Shown here piece after piece: positions 6,293 to 14,216 of a DNA stretch of 14,275 nt. The stretch is from an uncultured Verrucomicrobium sp. (GTDB lineage: Bacteria > Verrucomicrobiota > Verrucomicrobiia > Methylacidiphilales > GAS474): contig CAISZB010000299.1 of assembly GCA_903889845.1 (NCBI GenBank), positions 1-14,275 on the forward strand. The letters are read 5' to 3'. Position 1 is the first letter of the stretch; every line of letters begins with the position of its first letter. A program made the position numbers and the translations under genes. The notes beneath the pieces were generated by a model. It had not been told where the DNA came from and searched no databases. It saw nothing but the letters and a program-made list of their open reading frames with translations.

Positions 6293-6772
6293 ATGCACGC
6301 GCTCCTGAAATTGCTGGAAGCCGACCCCCGGGCCACCCCGGCGTCGCTCGCCAAGCAGCTGAACCGCCCCGAGGAGGAGGTCTCGTCCCTCCTGAAAGAA
6401 CTCGAGGAAAAACGGGTCATCCTCGGCTATGCCGTCATTGTCGATAACGACAAGGCGGACCGCGAGACCGTGCAGGCCGCCATCGAGGTGAAGATCACCC
6501 CGGAGCGCGACGGCGGCTTCGACCGCATCGCCAACCGCATCGCCCGCTACCCGGAAGTCACCTCCTGCTACCTCATGAGCGGCGGGTACGACCTCCTCGT
6601 CATCATCCACGGCAAGACCATGAAGGAAGTGGCCATGTTCGTCTCGGAGAAGCTCGCCACCGTCGGCGGCGTCCTCTCGACGGCCACCCACTTCATGCTG
6701 AAGCCCTACAAGGAACGCGGCGTCCTCCTCGTCAACGAGGGGACGCAGGAGCGCCTCTCGATCACGCCCTAA
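6293..6772 (+). CDS. Lrp/AsnC-family transcriptional regulator
   Basis: This 159-residue protein is a small feast/famine regulator that typically binds an amino acid and forms dimers or octamers on DNA. The N-terminal part (about 1-45, with ATPASLAKQLNRPEEEVSSLLKEL) is a winged helix-turn-helix. It is followed by the linker strand RVILGYAVIVD and a RAM ligand-binding domain (about 62-145) with the expected MSGGYDLLVIIHGKTMKEV and a closing THFMLKPYKERG. The ATG at 6293 gives a normal family length; the nearby ATG at 6285 is out of frame. No Shine-Dalgarno is seen. The gene lies 69 bp before a class I aminotransferase. This Lrp-plus-aminotransferase pairing matches Bacillus yugG-yugH, so it probably controls or senses the aminotransferase pathway. 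The inducing amino acid is unknown. Confidence 0.92.
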   Translation: MHALLKLLEADPRATPASLAKQLNRPEEEVSSLLKELEEKRVILGYAVIVDNDKADRETVQAAIEVKITPERDGGFDRIANRIARYPEVTSCYLMSGGYDLLVIIHGKTMKEVAMFVSEKLATVGGVLSTATHFMLKPYKERGVLLVNEGTQERLSITP

Positions 6773-6841
6773 AGCACGCCTTAACTTTTTCGCAGGGCGG
6801 CCCCGGACTCCCCAGCCCGGGCCAAGCCGTCCCCTCCTCCC

Positions 6842-8068
6842 ATGTCCACTTCCCCCAAAGTCATCCCGTTCGAATCGTCCGTCCCGAAGCCCGGCACCCC
6901 GCGCGACTTCATCGCCGACCACGTCCACGCCATCCCCCGCTCCGGCATCCGCGACTTCTTCGAGATCGTCCAGTCGATGGGCGACGTCATCTCCCTCGGC
7001 ATCGGCGAGCCCGACTTCGTCACCCCGTGGCGCATCCGCGAGGCCGCGATCTATTCCCTGGAACGGGGCAAGACCGGCTACACCTCGAACCTCGGCCTCC
7101 TGAAGCTCCGCAAGGAGATCGCCTCCTACGTGAAGCGGCACTACCACGTGGAATACGACGGCCCCACGGAGGTCATGGTGACGATCGGCGTCTCCGAGGC
7201 GATCGACCTCGCCCTGCGCGCCATCCTCAATCCCGGCGACGAGGTCATCTACCACGAGCCCTGCTACGTCTCCTACTCCCCCTCCATCGCACTGGCCCAC
7301 GGCAAGGCCGTCCCCGTGGCGACGCGGGCCGAGGACGGCTTCCGCCTCCTGGCCCGGGACATCGCGGCGAAGATCACCCCCCGGACGAAGGCGCTGCTCC
7401 TCAACTTCCCCTGCAACCCGACCGGGGCCGCGATGAGCCGCGCCGACCTGGAGCCGATCGCCGCCCTCTGCCGGGAGCACGACCTCCTCGTCCTCACCGA
7501 CGAGATCTACTCCGAGCTGACCTACGACCAGCGGCCCCACACCTCCATCGCCTCCCTGCCCGGGATGCGGGAACGGACGATCTTCTTCCACGGGTTTTCG
7601 AAGGCCTTCGCGATGACCGGCTTCCGGATCGGCTACGCCTGCGCCCCCGTCGCGCTGACGGAGGCGATGATGAAGATCCACCAATACGGCATCCTCTGCG
7701 CCCCGATCACCAGCCAGGAGGCGGCGCTGGAGGCGCTGCGCCACGGCCACGACGACATGGTCTCGATGCGCGACCAGTACTGCGCCCGGCGGAACTTCCT
7801 CGTCGCGGGGCTCAACGCGGCGGGCCTCCCCTGCCGGACGCCCGAAGGGGCCTTCTACCTCTTCCCCGACATCACCGGAACCGGCCTCACCGCGCACGAG
7901 TTCGCCGTCCGCCTGCTCCAAGAGGAGAAAGTCGCCGTCGTCCCCGGCACCGCCTTCGGCGAGTCGGGCACGGGCCACGTCCGGTGCAGCTACGCCACCG
8001 CCCTCGACCAGATCGAGATCGCGTCGGAGCGGATCGGAAACTTCGTCCGCCGCCTGAAAAAGGGCTAA
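6842..8068 (+). CDS. PLP-dependent class I/II aminotransferase (aspartate/aromatic aminotransferase-like, YugH type)
   Basis: The 408-residue protein is a cytoplasmic fold-type I transaminase. Visible signatures are ISLGIGEPDFVTP (substrate pocket), GYTSNLG, the cofactor-contacting NFPCNPTG (Asn188 to Gly195), LTDEIYSEL (Asp220 and Tyr223 for the pyridine ring and phenol oxygen), GFSKAFAMTGFRIGY with the Schiff-base Lys254, and HVRCSYA with Arg381 for the substrate carboxylate. Length is normal. Substrate cannot be read from these motifs: aspartate, alanine and aromatic amino acids are all possible. It follows the Lrp/AsnC gene and ends 4 bp before folA, so it is probably in one transcript with both. 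The bases before the ATG are pyrimidine-rich with no ribosome binding site, which hints at a non-Shine-Dalgarno start. Confidence 0.93.
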   Translation: MSTSPKVIPFESSVPKPGTPRDFIADHVHAIPRSGIRDFFEIVQSMGDVISLGIGEPDFVTPWRIREAAIYSLERGKTGYTSNLGLLKLRKEIASYVKRHYHVEYDGPTEVMVTIGVSEAIDLALRAILNPGDEVIYHEPCYVSYSPSIALAHGKAVPVATRAEDGFRLLARDIAAKITPRTKALLLNFPCNPTGAAMSRADLEPIAALCREHDLLVLTDEIYSELTYDQRPHTSIASLPGMRERTIFFHGFSKAFAMTGFRIGYACAPVALTEAMMKIHQYGILCAPITSQEAALEALRHGHDDMVSMRDQYCARRNFLVAGLNAAGLPCRTPEGAFYLFPDITGTGLTAHEFAVRLLQEEKVAVVPGTAFGESGTGHVRCSYATALDQIEIASERIGNFVRRLKKG

Positions 8069-8072
8069 GGGA

Positions 8073-8579
8073 ATGAGCCAGACCCGCCAACTCGCCAAAC
8101 CGTTCAAGGCGATCGCCGCGGTCTCCAAGAACGGCGTGATCGGCGCGGGCGGGACGATCCCGTGGCGGATCCCGGAGGAATTCGCCTGGTTCAAGAAGGC
8201 GACGATGGGCCATACCCTCGTCATGGGCCGGAAGACCTACGAATCGATCGGCCGCCCCCTGCCCGGTCGCCGGATGCTCGTCCTCTCCCGCACTCCGCGC
8301 GCCATCCCCGGCGTCACCGTCCTCGGCGGGCTGGAGGAAGTCGATCCCATGCGCTACGAAGGCGAGGTCTTCCTCGCGGGCGGAGCCGAGATTTACCAGC
8401 AGGGCTTACCGCTCTGCGACGAACTGTGGCTGACGACGGTGAAGCAGACTGTCGAGGGGGACGTCCGGTTCCCGGAGTACGAGGGGCTCTTCGAGCGGCG
8501 GGAGAACCTGCTTGAGCATCCGCTGTTCACGGTCTGGCGGTGGGTGCGGAAGCCTTGCGGATCCTTCGGGGCAGTCTGA
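8073..8579 (+). CDS. folA: Dihydrofolate reductase
   Basis: DHFR reduces dihydrofolate to tetrahydrofolate with NADPH, supplying one-carbon carriers. The 168-residue sequence has AAVSKNGVIGAGGTIPWRIPEEFAWFK, split here as IPWRIPEE and FAWFK. The acidic residue that protonates the substrate is Glu36, where E. coli has Asp27. Further signatures are MGRKTYESIGRPLPGR, VLSRTP, FLAGGAEIYQQ (NADPH loop) and TTVKQTVEGDVRFPE. The N-terminus is about ten residues longer than usual, but no later start is in frame before AAVSKNG. The ATG lies 4 bp after the aminotransferase stop, with AGGGA directly abutting it, which suggests translational coupling. No thymidylate synthase gene is adjacent, an arrangement often seen with folA but absent here. 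Confidence 0.95.
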   Translation: MSQTRQLAKPFKAIAAVSKNGVIGAGGTIPWRIPEEFAWFKKATMGHTLVMGRKTYESIGRPLPGRRMLVLSRTPRAIPGVTVLGGLEEVDPMRYEGEVFLAGGAEIYQQGLPLCDELWLTTVKQTVEGDVRFPEYEGLFERRENLLEHPLFTVWRWVRKPCGSFGAV

Positions 8580-8592
8580 CCAGCCCCGAAGG
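8563..8592 (+). terminator. Perfect 10-bp hairpin over the folA stop codon
   Basis: CCTTCGGGGC (8563-8572) pairs without mismatch with GCCCCGAAGG (8583-8592), and the folA TGA (8577-8579) sits in the 10-nt loop. It marks the likely end of the Lrp-aminotransferase-folA transcript. No T tract follows, so it may instead protect the 3' end of the mRNA or act with Rho. Confidence 0.45.
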
Positions 8593-8696
8593 GCCGCACC
8601 CCCAACCTCGCGCCCCCCAACCCCTAAACAGAGATACCGGAAACCGCGTCGTACCGCCGGTTGCCAGCGGCGAAAAAAGGACGCTACCCTTCATCC

Positions 8697-9965
8697 ATGC
8701 TCTATCGGGCGGACATGGTGATCGGGGGCAAGGGGGAGCCGATCCCCCACGGCGCGGTCCGGATCGCGGGAAACCGCATCCTGGCCGTCGGCCCCGCCGC
8801 GGACCTGCCTCAATTCGCCGGGGAGCCGGTCGTCTCCCTGCCCGGGCAGGTCCTCAGTCCGGGCTTCATCAACGCCCATTGCCACCTCGACTACTCCCGC
8901 ATGCGGGGCCTCATCCCCCGGGGCAGCTTCACGAAGTGGATCGCCTCGATCAACGCCCACAAACGGTGCTTCTCCGACGACGACTTCATCGAGGCGATCC
9001 GCCACGGCTTCGAGCTCCTCGTCGCCTCCGGCACCACCACCGTCGCGAATATCGAGAGCTTCCCCGAACTCCTCCCCCGCCTCGCGCCGCCCCCAATCCG
9101 GACGTGGTGGTTCCTGGAACTGAACGACCTTCGCATCCGGCCCGACACGGAGGAGCGGACCCTCGGCGTCCTCTCCTTCTTCCACAACCGGCCCGGGTGG
9201 CTGGGCGGCTTCGGCCTCTCCCCGCACGCGCCCTACAGCTCTTCGATCGACCTCTACCGGCTGGCCCGGCGGTGCAGCGAACATTTCCACATGCCCTTCA
9301 CCACCCACATCGCGGAGTCCCGCGAGGAGAACGAGATGTTCCTCTACGGAACGGGCCCCCTCCACGAGATGATGGCCAAGCTGGGCCGGGACAACTCCGA
9401 CTGCGGCCACGGCTCCTCCCTCTCCCACCTCGTCGAGCACGAGGTGCTGACGCGGGACTGCCTCGCCGTCCACCTGAACTACCTCCAGGAATACGACTGG
9501 GACCTCCTGAAACGGAGCGGCGCCAGCGTCGTCTACTGCCCGAAGTCCCACGCCTACTTCGGCTACGCCGGGTTCCAGCTCCGGCGGATGCGGCAGGAGG
9601 GGATCAACGTCTGCCTGGGGACCGACAGCCTGGCCAGCAACACCTCCCTCGACCTCCGCTCCGAGGCCCGCCTCGCCCTGGCCAACCACGGCGATCCCGA
9701 CGACGACGAGGCCGAGCCGGGGCGCGAGGACCGGGAGACCCTCAGCCCCCGCGACGCCTGGAAGATGATGACCCTCCATCCCGCCAAGGCCCTGGGCCAG
9801 GAGGGCCGCCTCGGCGAGCTTTCCCCCGGCGCGCTGGCCGACCTGGTCGCCTTCCCCCTCCTCTCCGGCAAGGGGAACGACCCCTTCCTCAGCCTGATCG
9901 AGGGGACCGACGCCCCCACCTGCTTTGTCATCGACGGGCGGCGGATCATCTCGGAAGATCGCTGA
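8697..9965 (+). CDS. Amidohydrolase-superfamily deaminase (S-adenosylhomocysteine/aminodeoxyfutalosine deaminase-like)
   Basis: This 422-residue metal-dependent hydrolase belongs to the TrzN/MtaD-type branch of the amidohydrolase superfamily, which removes amino or chloro groups from purine-like rings. The N-terminal beta-sandwich (1-55) leads to the metal ligands His61 and His63 in NAHCHLDYS, then His204 with Glu207 in THIAESREE, His259 in VHLNYLQ and Asp310 in CLGTDSLASN. YCPKSHAYFGY is a form I associate with aminodeoxyfutalosine deaminases of the futalosine menaquinone route, but no other men/mqn gene is here to support that. The C-terminal GELSPGALADLVAF returns to the sandwich. I prefer the ATG at 8697; an in-frame TTG at 8661 would add 12 residues without family support. 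It is the first gene of an operon with the SDR and bioF genes. Confidence 0.85.
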   Translation: MLYRADMVIGGKGEPIPHGAVRIAGNRILAVGPAADLPQFAGEPVVSLPGQVLSPGFINAHCHLDYSRMRGLIPRGSFTKWIASINAHKRCFSDDDFIEAIRHGFELLVASGTTTVANIESFPELLPRLAPPPIRTWWFLELNDLRIRPDTEERTLGVLSFFHNRPGWLGGFGLSPHAPYSSSIDLYRLARRCSEHFHMPFTTHIAESREENEMFLYGTGPLHEMMAKLGRDNSDCGHGSSLSHLVEHEVLTRDCLAVHLNYLQEYDWDLLKRSGASVVYCPKSHAYFGYAGFQLRRMRQEGINVCLGTDSLASNTSLDLRSEARLALANHGDPDDDEAEPGREDRETLSPRDAWKMMTLHPAKALGQEGRLGELSPGALADLVAFPLLSGKGNDPFLSLIEGTDAPTCFVIDGRRIISEDR

Positions 9966-9968
9966 CGC

Positions 9969-10631
9969 GTGCCAAGCACCGTTCACACCGTCCTCATCAC
10001 CGGCGGCGGGGGAACCCTCGCCCGCGCGACCGCCGCCGCCTTCGCCGCGGCGGGGTGGCGCGTCCACGCGCCGGGACGGAACGCCCTCGACGTGAACGAC
10101 CCGGCCTCCGTCGCCGCCTTCGTCGGCGCGCTCGATTCCCTCGACCTCCTGATCCCCTGCGCCGGGCTCTCCGAGGACCGCGCCTTCCCCGCCCTCGACG
10201 CTGCGACGTGGGACGCCGTCCTCGGCGCGAACCTGCGCGGGGCCTTCCTTCCCTTCCACGCCGCGCTCCCCCTCCTGGTGCGGAGCCGGGGCGCGGCCCT
10301 CTTCATCGGCTCCCGCGTCGGGCGGCGGGGCGCGGCGGGGCAAAGCGCCTATGCCGCCGCGAAGGCGGGCCTGATCGCTCTGGCGCAGACCGCCGCCCGG
10401 GAACACGGGGCCGACGGCGTCCGCGTCAACGTCGTCCTCCCCGGCTTCCTCGAAACGAGGATGACCGCCGCCGTCCCCCCCGCCCGCCGCGCCGCCGTCC
10501 TGGCGGAGGAGGCGCTGGGCCGCTTCAACACGCCGGAGGAGACCGCCCGTTTTTTGGTTTTCCTGGCGGGAATGCCGCATACCTCGGGGCAGGTGTTTCA
10601 ACTCGACTCCCGGATCGACCCATGGATATAG
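9969..10631 (+). CDS. Short-chain dehydrogenase/reductase, unknown substrate
   Basis: The protein (220 residues, GTG start) is an NAD(P)-dependent SDR of the classical fold, somewhat shorter than the usual 240-250. The catalytic set is present with standard spacing: Asn88 (ANLRG), Ser115 (FIGSRVG), Tyr128 and Lys132 (SAYAAAK). VRVNVVLPGFLETRM follows, as in FabG-like enzymes. The cofactor motif is unusual: TGGGGTLA (11-18), where the normal pattern TGxxxG[IL]G has its last two glycines replaced by Thr and Ala. The NNAG motif is PCAG. The section after the first strand is short (GRNALDVND). The GTG lies 3 bp after the amidohydrolase stop, and the 3' end overlaps bioF by 10 bp, so it is co-transcribed and probably coupled to both. 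A role in making the BioF acyl substrate is possible but unproven. Confidence 0.87.
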   Translation: MPSTVHTVLITGGGGTLARATAAAFAAAGWRVHAPGRNALDVNDPASVAAFVGALDSLDLLIPCAGLSEDRAFPALDAATWDAVLGANLRGAFLPFHAALPLLVRSRGAALFIGSRVGRRGAAGQSAYAAAKAGLIALAQTAAREHGADGVRVNVVLPGFLETRMTAAVPPARRAAVLAEEALGRFNTPEETARFLVFLAGMPHTSGQVFQLDSRIDPWI

Positions 10632-11728
10632 AAACCCAACTCCGCGCCGCCCTGGCCGAGCGGGAAGCGGCGGGCCTCCTGCGCCGCCTCCGCGTGACGG
10701 AGACGCCCCGGCCCTTCGCCTCGAACGACTACCTCGGCCTCGCCCGGCATCCCCGCCTCGTCGCGGCGGCGCAGGAGGCGGCGGGCCGCTACGGCGCGGG
10801 GAGCACCGCCTCCCGCCACGTCTGCGGGAACCTCCCCGTCCACGCCGCCCTCGACGAGGCCCTCGCCGTGTTCAAGCGGCGCGAGGCCGCCCTCGCCTTC
10901 TCCAGCGGCTACGCCGCCGCCCTCGGGACGATCCCCGCCCTCGTCGGGAAGGGGGACGCCGTCCTCCTCGACAAGCTCTCCCACGCCTCCCTCATTGACG
11001 GGGCACGGCTGAGCGGCGCCACCCTCCGCGTCTTCCCCCACAACCACCTCGCCGCCCTCGAAAAACTCCTGACGACCGAGGCCGCCCGCGCCCGCCGCAT
11101 CCTGATCGTCACCGAGGCCGTCTTCTCCATGGACGGCGACACCGCGCCGCTGCGCGAGATCGTCGCGCTGAAGGACCGGTTCGACGGGAAGGCCTGGCTC
11201 CTCGTCGATGAGGCCCACGCAACGGGCGTCTTCGGCCCCGGCGGACGGGGCCTTGCCGCCGAACTCGGCCTGGAGGGAAAAATCGAGGTCGAGATGGGGA
11301 CGCTGAGCAAGGCCCTGGGGAGCAGCGGCGGCTTCATCGCCGGATCGCGCCTCCTCGTCGATACCCTCGTCAACCACGCCCGGAGCGCCATCTACTCCAC
11401 CGCGCCGAACCCGGCCTCGTGCGGCGCCGCGCTGGAAGCCCTCGCCCTCGTCGGCGAGGCTGAGGGCGAGGCGCGCCGGAAGCGGCTGTGGGGGGCGATC
11501 CACCGCTTCGCCGCCGGGACCAGCCTCCCCGCGCAGTCCCCGATCTTCCCGCTCCTCTGCGGCACCGAGGAGCAGGCCCTCACCGCGAGCGCAAGGCTGG
11601 CGGAGCAGAGCCTCGTCCTCCCCGCAATCCGCTACCCCACCGTCCCGCGCGGCAAGGCCCGCCTCCGCGTCAGCCTCACCGCCGACACCCCGCTCGCAGA
11701 GATTGAACGGCTGCTCGCGTTGCTCTAG
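10622..11728 (+). CDS. bioF: 8-amino-7-oxononanoate synthase (KAPA synthase), biotin synthesis
   Basis: BioF condenses pimeloyl-thioester with L-alanine using PLP, the first step of biotin ring assembly. The 368-residue protein carries the alpha-oxoamine synthase landmarks FASNDYLGLARHP, YGAGSTASRHVCGN, DKLSHASLIDG, VTEAVFSMDGD, LVDEAHATGVFG (Asp for the PLP ring nitrogen) and GTLSKALGSSGGF with Schiff-base Lys230. It is slightly shorter than typical (about 385). The ATG at 10622 overlaps the last 10 bases of the SDR gene and has no ribosome binding site, pointing to translational coupling. The frame stays open far upstream (back to 8540), but that is the empty alternate frame of the two preceding genes. 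Other enzymes of this family (2-amino-3-ketobutyrate CoA ligase, 5-aminolevulinate synthase) fit less well than BioF. No bioA, bioB, bioC or bioD is in the window. Confidence 0.9.
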   Translation: MDIETQLRAALAEREAAGLLRRLRVTETPRPFASNDYLGLARHPRLVAAAQEAAGRYGAGSTASRHVCGNLPVHAALDEALAVFKRREAALAFSSGYAAALGTIPALVGKGDAVLLDKLSHASLIDGARLSGATLRVFPHNHLAALEKLLTTEAARARRILIVTEAVFSMDGDTAPLREIVALKDRFDGKAWLLVDEAHATGVFGPGGRGLAAELGLEGKIEVEMGTLSKALGSSGGFIAGSRLLVDTLVNHARSAIYSTAPNPASCGAALEALALVGEAEGEARRKRLWGAIHRFAAGTSLPAQSPIFPLLCGTEEQALTASARLAEQSLVLPAIRYPTVPRGKARLRVSLTADTPLAEIERLLALL

Positions 11729-11773
11729 CACGGCTTCAAGACGGGATTCTCAAAAGTCCCCTTGTCGGGATCA

Positions 11774-11782
11774 TGCTATATT
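11774..11782 (+). promoter_or_regulatory. Extended -10 promoter for the rhamnosidase gene
   Basis: TGC-TATATT at 11774-11782 is an extended -10 element (5 of 6 for the hexamer) in the 104-bp gap after bioF. No good -35 is visible at the standard distance. Transcription would start near 11789, giving a leader of about 44 nt that includes a small inverted repeat GCCT-aaaaa-AGGC (11803-11815). It suggests separate expression of the rhamnosidase. Confidence 0.45.
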
Positions 11783-11832
11783 TTGGCGGGTTTTTCCAGA
11801 GCGCCTAAAAAAGGCCGGGTTAGGCTGAAATC

Positions 11833-14142
11833 ATGTCTTCCCCCTTCGCCTCCGCCCGCTGGATCGCCTCCCCCGTCGTCGGTGGGGTCCACTCCGTCCC
11901 TCCCTCCCCCTATTTCCGGAAGGAGTTCACGCTCCCCGCGCCGGTCCGCTCCGCGCGGCTCTTCCTCACCGCCCTCGGCCTCTGCGAGGCGGAGGTCAAC
12001 GGCCAGCCCGTCGGGGACCAGGTCTTCGCCCCCGGCTGGACCGACTACGCGAAGCAGGTTCCCTACGCCGTCCACGACGTGACGGCCCTGCTGCGGCGGG
12101 GGAAAAACGCCCTGGGCGTCGTCCTCGGCGACGGCTGGTACAGCGGGGCCATCGGCTGGCACGGGGAACGGCAGCACTACGGGGACCGCCCACGCCTTCT
12201 GGCCCGGCTGGAGGCGACGCTGGCCGACGGCTCCCGCGTCGAGGTGGTGAGCGACGGCTCGTGGCGGACCGCGACCGGCCCGATCCTCGAAAACGACTTC
12301 CTGCGGGGCGAGGCCTACGACGCCCGGCTGGAGCGGGACGGCTGGTCCCGGCCTGGCCACCCGGAGGAGGGCTGGGTGCCCGCCCTGCCGCAGGCCGACC
12401 CCGGGGTCGAGTTCACCGTTTCCGAGGCCCCGCCGGTCCGCCGCTGCGGGGAGATCCGGCCCGTCGCCCCCTACCGGAAGCTGCCCCACCACGCGACGTT
12501 CCTGCGGGTCTACGATCTGGGACAGAACTTCGCCGGGCGCGTCCGCATCGCCGTCACCGGGGCGCGGCGGGGGATGACCGTGACACTCCGCTTCGCCGAG
12601 ATCCTCAACGCCGACGGGAGCCTCTACACGGAGAACCTGCGCGGCGCCCGCGCCACCGACCACTACACCTGCAAGGGCGGCGGCAAGGGCGCGCCGGAGA
12701 CGTGGGAACCCCGCTTCACCTTCCACGGCTTCCGCTACGTCGAGGTCGGCGGCCTTGAGGCCGGGGCGGAGATCGAAGTCGTCGGCGTCGTCCTCCATTC
12801 CGACATGAAGCCGACGGGCTCCTTCGCCTGCTCGAACCCGCTGCTGAACCAACTCCAGAGCAACATCGTCTGGGGTCAGAAAAGCAACTTCCTCGAAGTG
12901 CCGACCGACTGCCCGCAGCGCGACGAGCGCCTGGGCTGGACGGGCGACGCGCAGGTCTTCATCCGCACCGCCGCCTTCAACATGGACGTCCGCGGCTTCT
13001 TCCGCAAATGGGTCCGCGACATCCGCGACGCGCAGGGGCCGGAGGGCGGCATCCCGCCCGTCGTCCCCCGGATGATGGACGAAACCTTCCCGATGAACGA
13101 CGGCGGCCCCGCGTGGTCGGACGCCGCCGTGATCTGCCCCTGGACGATCTACCTCTGCTACGGGGACCGGCAGATCCTGGCCGACCATTACGCCGCGATG
13201 GCCCGCTACGTCGCCTTCCTCGGAAAGAAAAAGGCGAAGAACCACATCCGCTGCCACCCCGAGGTCGATGCCTGGGGCGGCTTCGGCGACTGGCTCGCCC
13301 TCGACGGCGGGGGCAAGTTGGAGGGCATCACGCCGAAGGACCTCATCGGCACGGCCTTCTACGCCTACGACGCCGAATTGATGGAGAAGATCGCCCGCGT
13401 CCTCGGGAAGGAGGAGGACGCCCGGAAGTACCGCGCGCTCCACGGCCGGATCGTCCGAGCCTTCCAGCGCCGCTTCGTGACCGGCGACGGCCTCATCACC
13501 GCCGGGACGCAGACCGCCTACGTCCTCGCGCTCCGCTTCGGCCTCCTGCCGGAAAAGCTCCGCCCCGCCGCCGCCCGGTTCCTGGCCGACGACGTGGCGC
13601 GGCGCGGCTTCCACCTCGCCACCGGCTTCGTCGGGACCCCGTACGTCCTCGACGTCCTCACCGAGTACGGCCACCTCGACGCCGCCTACAAGCTCCTTGA
13701 GCAGGAGGCCTTCCCCTCGTGGCTCTTCCCGGTGAAGCACGGCGCGACGACGGTCTGGGAGCGGTGGGACGGCTGGACGCCGGAGAAGGGACCGCAGGAC
13801 AAGTCGATGAATTCCTACAACCACTACGCCTACGGCGCGGTCGGCGCCTGGATGTACGCGACGGTCGCGGGCCTCGACCTCGACCCGGAAGAGCCGGGCT
13901 ACCGCCACCTCGTCTTCCGCCCCCGGCCCGGCGGCACGCTGACCTGGGCCGAGGCCGAACTGGAGACGCCGCAGGGCCGGGTCCGCATCGCCTGGGAGAA
14001 GACCCGCACCGGCCTGAAGCTCGACCTCCGCGTCCCCCCCGGCAGCCACGCCACCCTTCGTCCGCCCGTCGGCTATGGCAAGCCGCGGCCCCTTGGCCAG
14101 GGGAGACATCGGTTGGTGCTTAAGCTAAATCAGGGGGAGTAG
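11833..14142 (+). CDS. Alpha-L-rhamnosidase, glycoside hydrolase family 78
   Basis: The enzyme releases terminal L-rhamnose from plant or algal polysaccharides and glycosides with inversion of configuration. The 769 residues follow the GH78 order: an N-terminal beta domain (about 25-200, with EVNGQPVGDQVFAPGWTDY and LGDGWYSG), a second beta domain (about 210-330, YDLGQNFAGRV and FTFHGFRYVEV), the (alpha/alpha)6 barrel (about 335-660) and a C-terminal beta domain. In the barrel, DCPQRDERLGWTGD holds Glu365, the expected general acid, and TTVWERWDGW holds Glu643, the expected base. SMNSYNHYAYGAVG completes the site. There is no signal peptide or lipobox: the N-terminus is polar, so the protein is probably cytoplasmic and acts on imported oligosaccharides. 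The ATG at 11833 has only weak TTAGG upstream. No transporter or rhamnose catabolic gene lies beside it within the window. Confidence 0.94.
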   Translation: MSSPFASARWIASPVVGGVHSVPPSPYFRKEFTLPAPVRSARLFLTALGLCEAEVNGQPVGDQVFAPGWTDYAKQVPYAVHDVTALLRRGKNALGVVLGDGWYSGAIGWHGERQHYGDRPRLLARLEATLADGSRVEVVSDGSWRTATGPILENDFLRGEAYDARLERDGWSRPGHPEEGWVPALPQADPGVEFTVSEAPPVRRCGEIRPVAPYRKLPHHATFLRVYDLGQNFAGRVRIAVTGARRGMTVTLRFAEILNADGSLYTENLRGARATDHYTCKGGGKGAPETWEPRFTFHGFRYVEVGGLEAGAEIEVVGVVLHSDMKPTGSFACSNPLLNQLQSNIVWGQKSNFLEVPTDCPQRDERLGWTGDAQVFIRTAAFNMDVRGFFRKWVRDIRDAQGPEGGIPPVVPRMMDETFPMNDGGPAWSDAAVICPWTIYLCYGDRQILADHYAAMARYVAFLGKKKAKNHIRCHPEVDAWGGFGDWLALDGGGKLEGITPKDLIGTAFYAYDAELMEKIARVLGKEEDARKYRALHGRIVRAFQRRFVTGDGLITAGTQTAYVLALRFGLLPEKLRPAAARFLADDVARRGFHLATGFVGTPYVLDVLTEYGHLDAAYKLLEQEAFPSWLFPVKHGATTVWERWDGWTPEKGPQDKSMNSYNHYAYGAVGAWMYATVAGLDLDPEEPGYRHLVFRPRPGGTLTWAEAELETPQGRVRIAWEKTRTGLKLDLRVPPGSHATLRPPVGYGKPRPLGQGRHRLVLKLNQGE

Positions 14143-14173
14143 GACCGATAGGGGGGAGCGAGGTTATAGGTAC

Positions 14174-14187
14174 GGCCCTTCGGGGCT
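14174..14187 (+). terminator. UUCG-tetraloop hairpin after the rhamnosidase gene
   Basis: GGCCC-TTCG-GGGCT at 14174-14187 forms a 5-bp stem (one G-U pair) closed by a very stable C(UUCG)G tetraloop, 31 bp past the stop codon. No T tract follows. It is a reasonable transcript end or RNA-stabilising hairpin. Confidence 0.4.
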
Positions 14188-14216
14188 GGGGATAATCGCT
14201 ACGCTTCCCTGTAGCT

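Noticed and set aside
8073..8579. A plasmid-type trimethoprim-resistant DHFR
   Set aside because: The sequence is an ordinary chromosomal DHFR in an operon-like setting, with no integron or mobile element nearby.
8661..8696. TTG start for the amidohydrolase
   Set aside because: It adds 12 residues outside the beta-sandwich strand that begins MLYRADMVI; the ATG at 8697 fits the family start better.
8540..10621. A very long open frame (8540-11728, over 1000 codons) running through three genes on the plus strand
   Set aside because: Only its end (10622-11728) encodes bioF. The first 2 kb is the empty alternate frame of the amidohydrolase and SDR genes, giving an Arg/Pro-rich translation typical of GC-rich shadows.
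11776..14109. Long antisense open frames (777 codons opposite the rhamnosidase; also 6239-8224, 8691-10601 and 10598-11731)
   Set aside because: Their products are low-complexity Gly/Val/Asp/Glu-rich translations of the complement of strongly GC-biased genes, with no recognisable domain.
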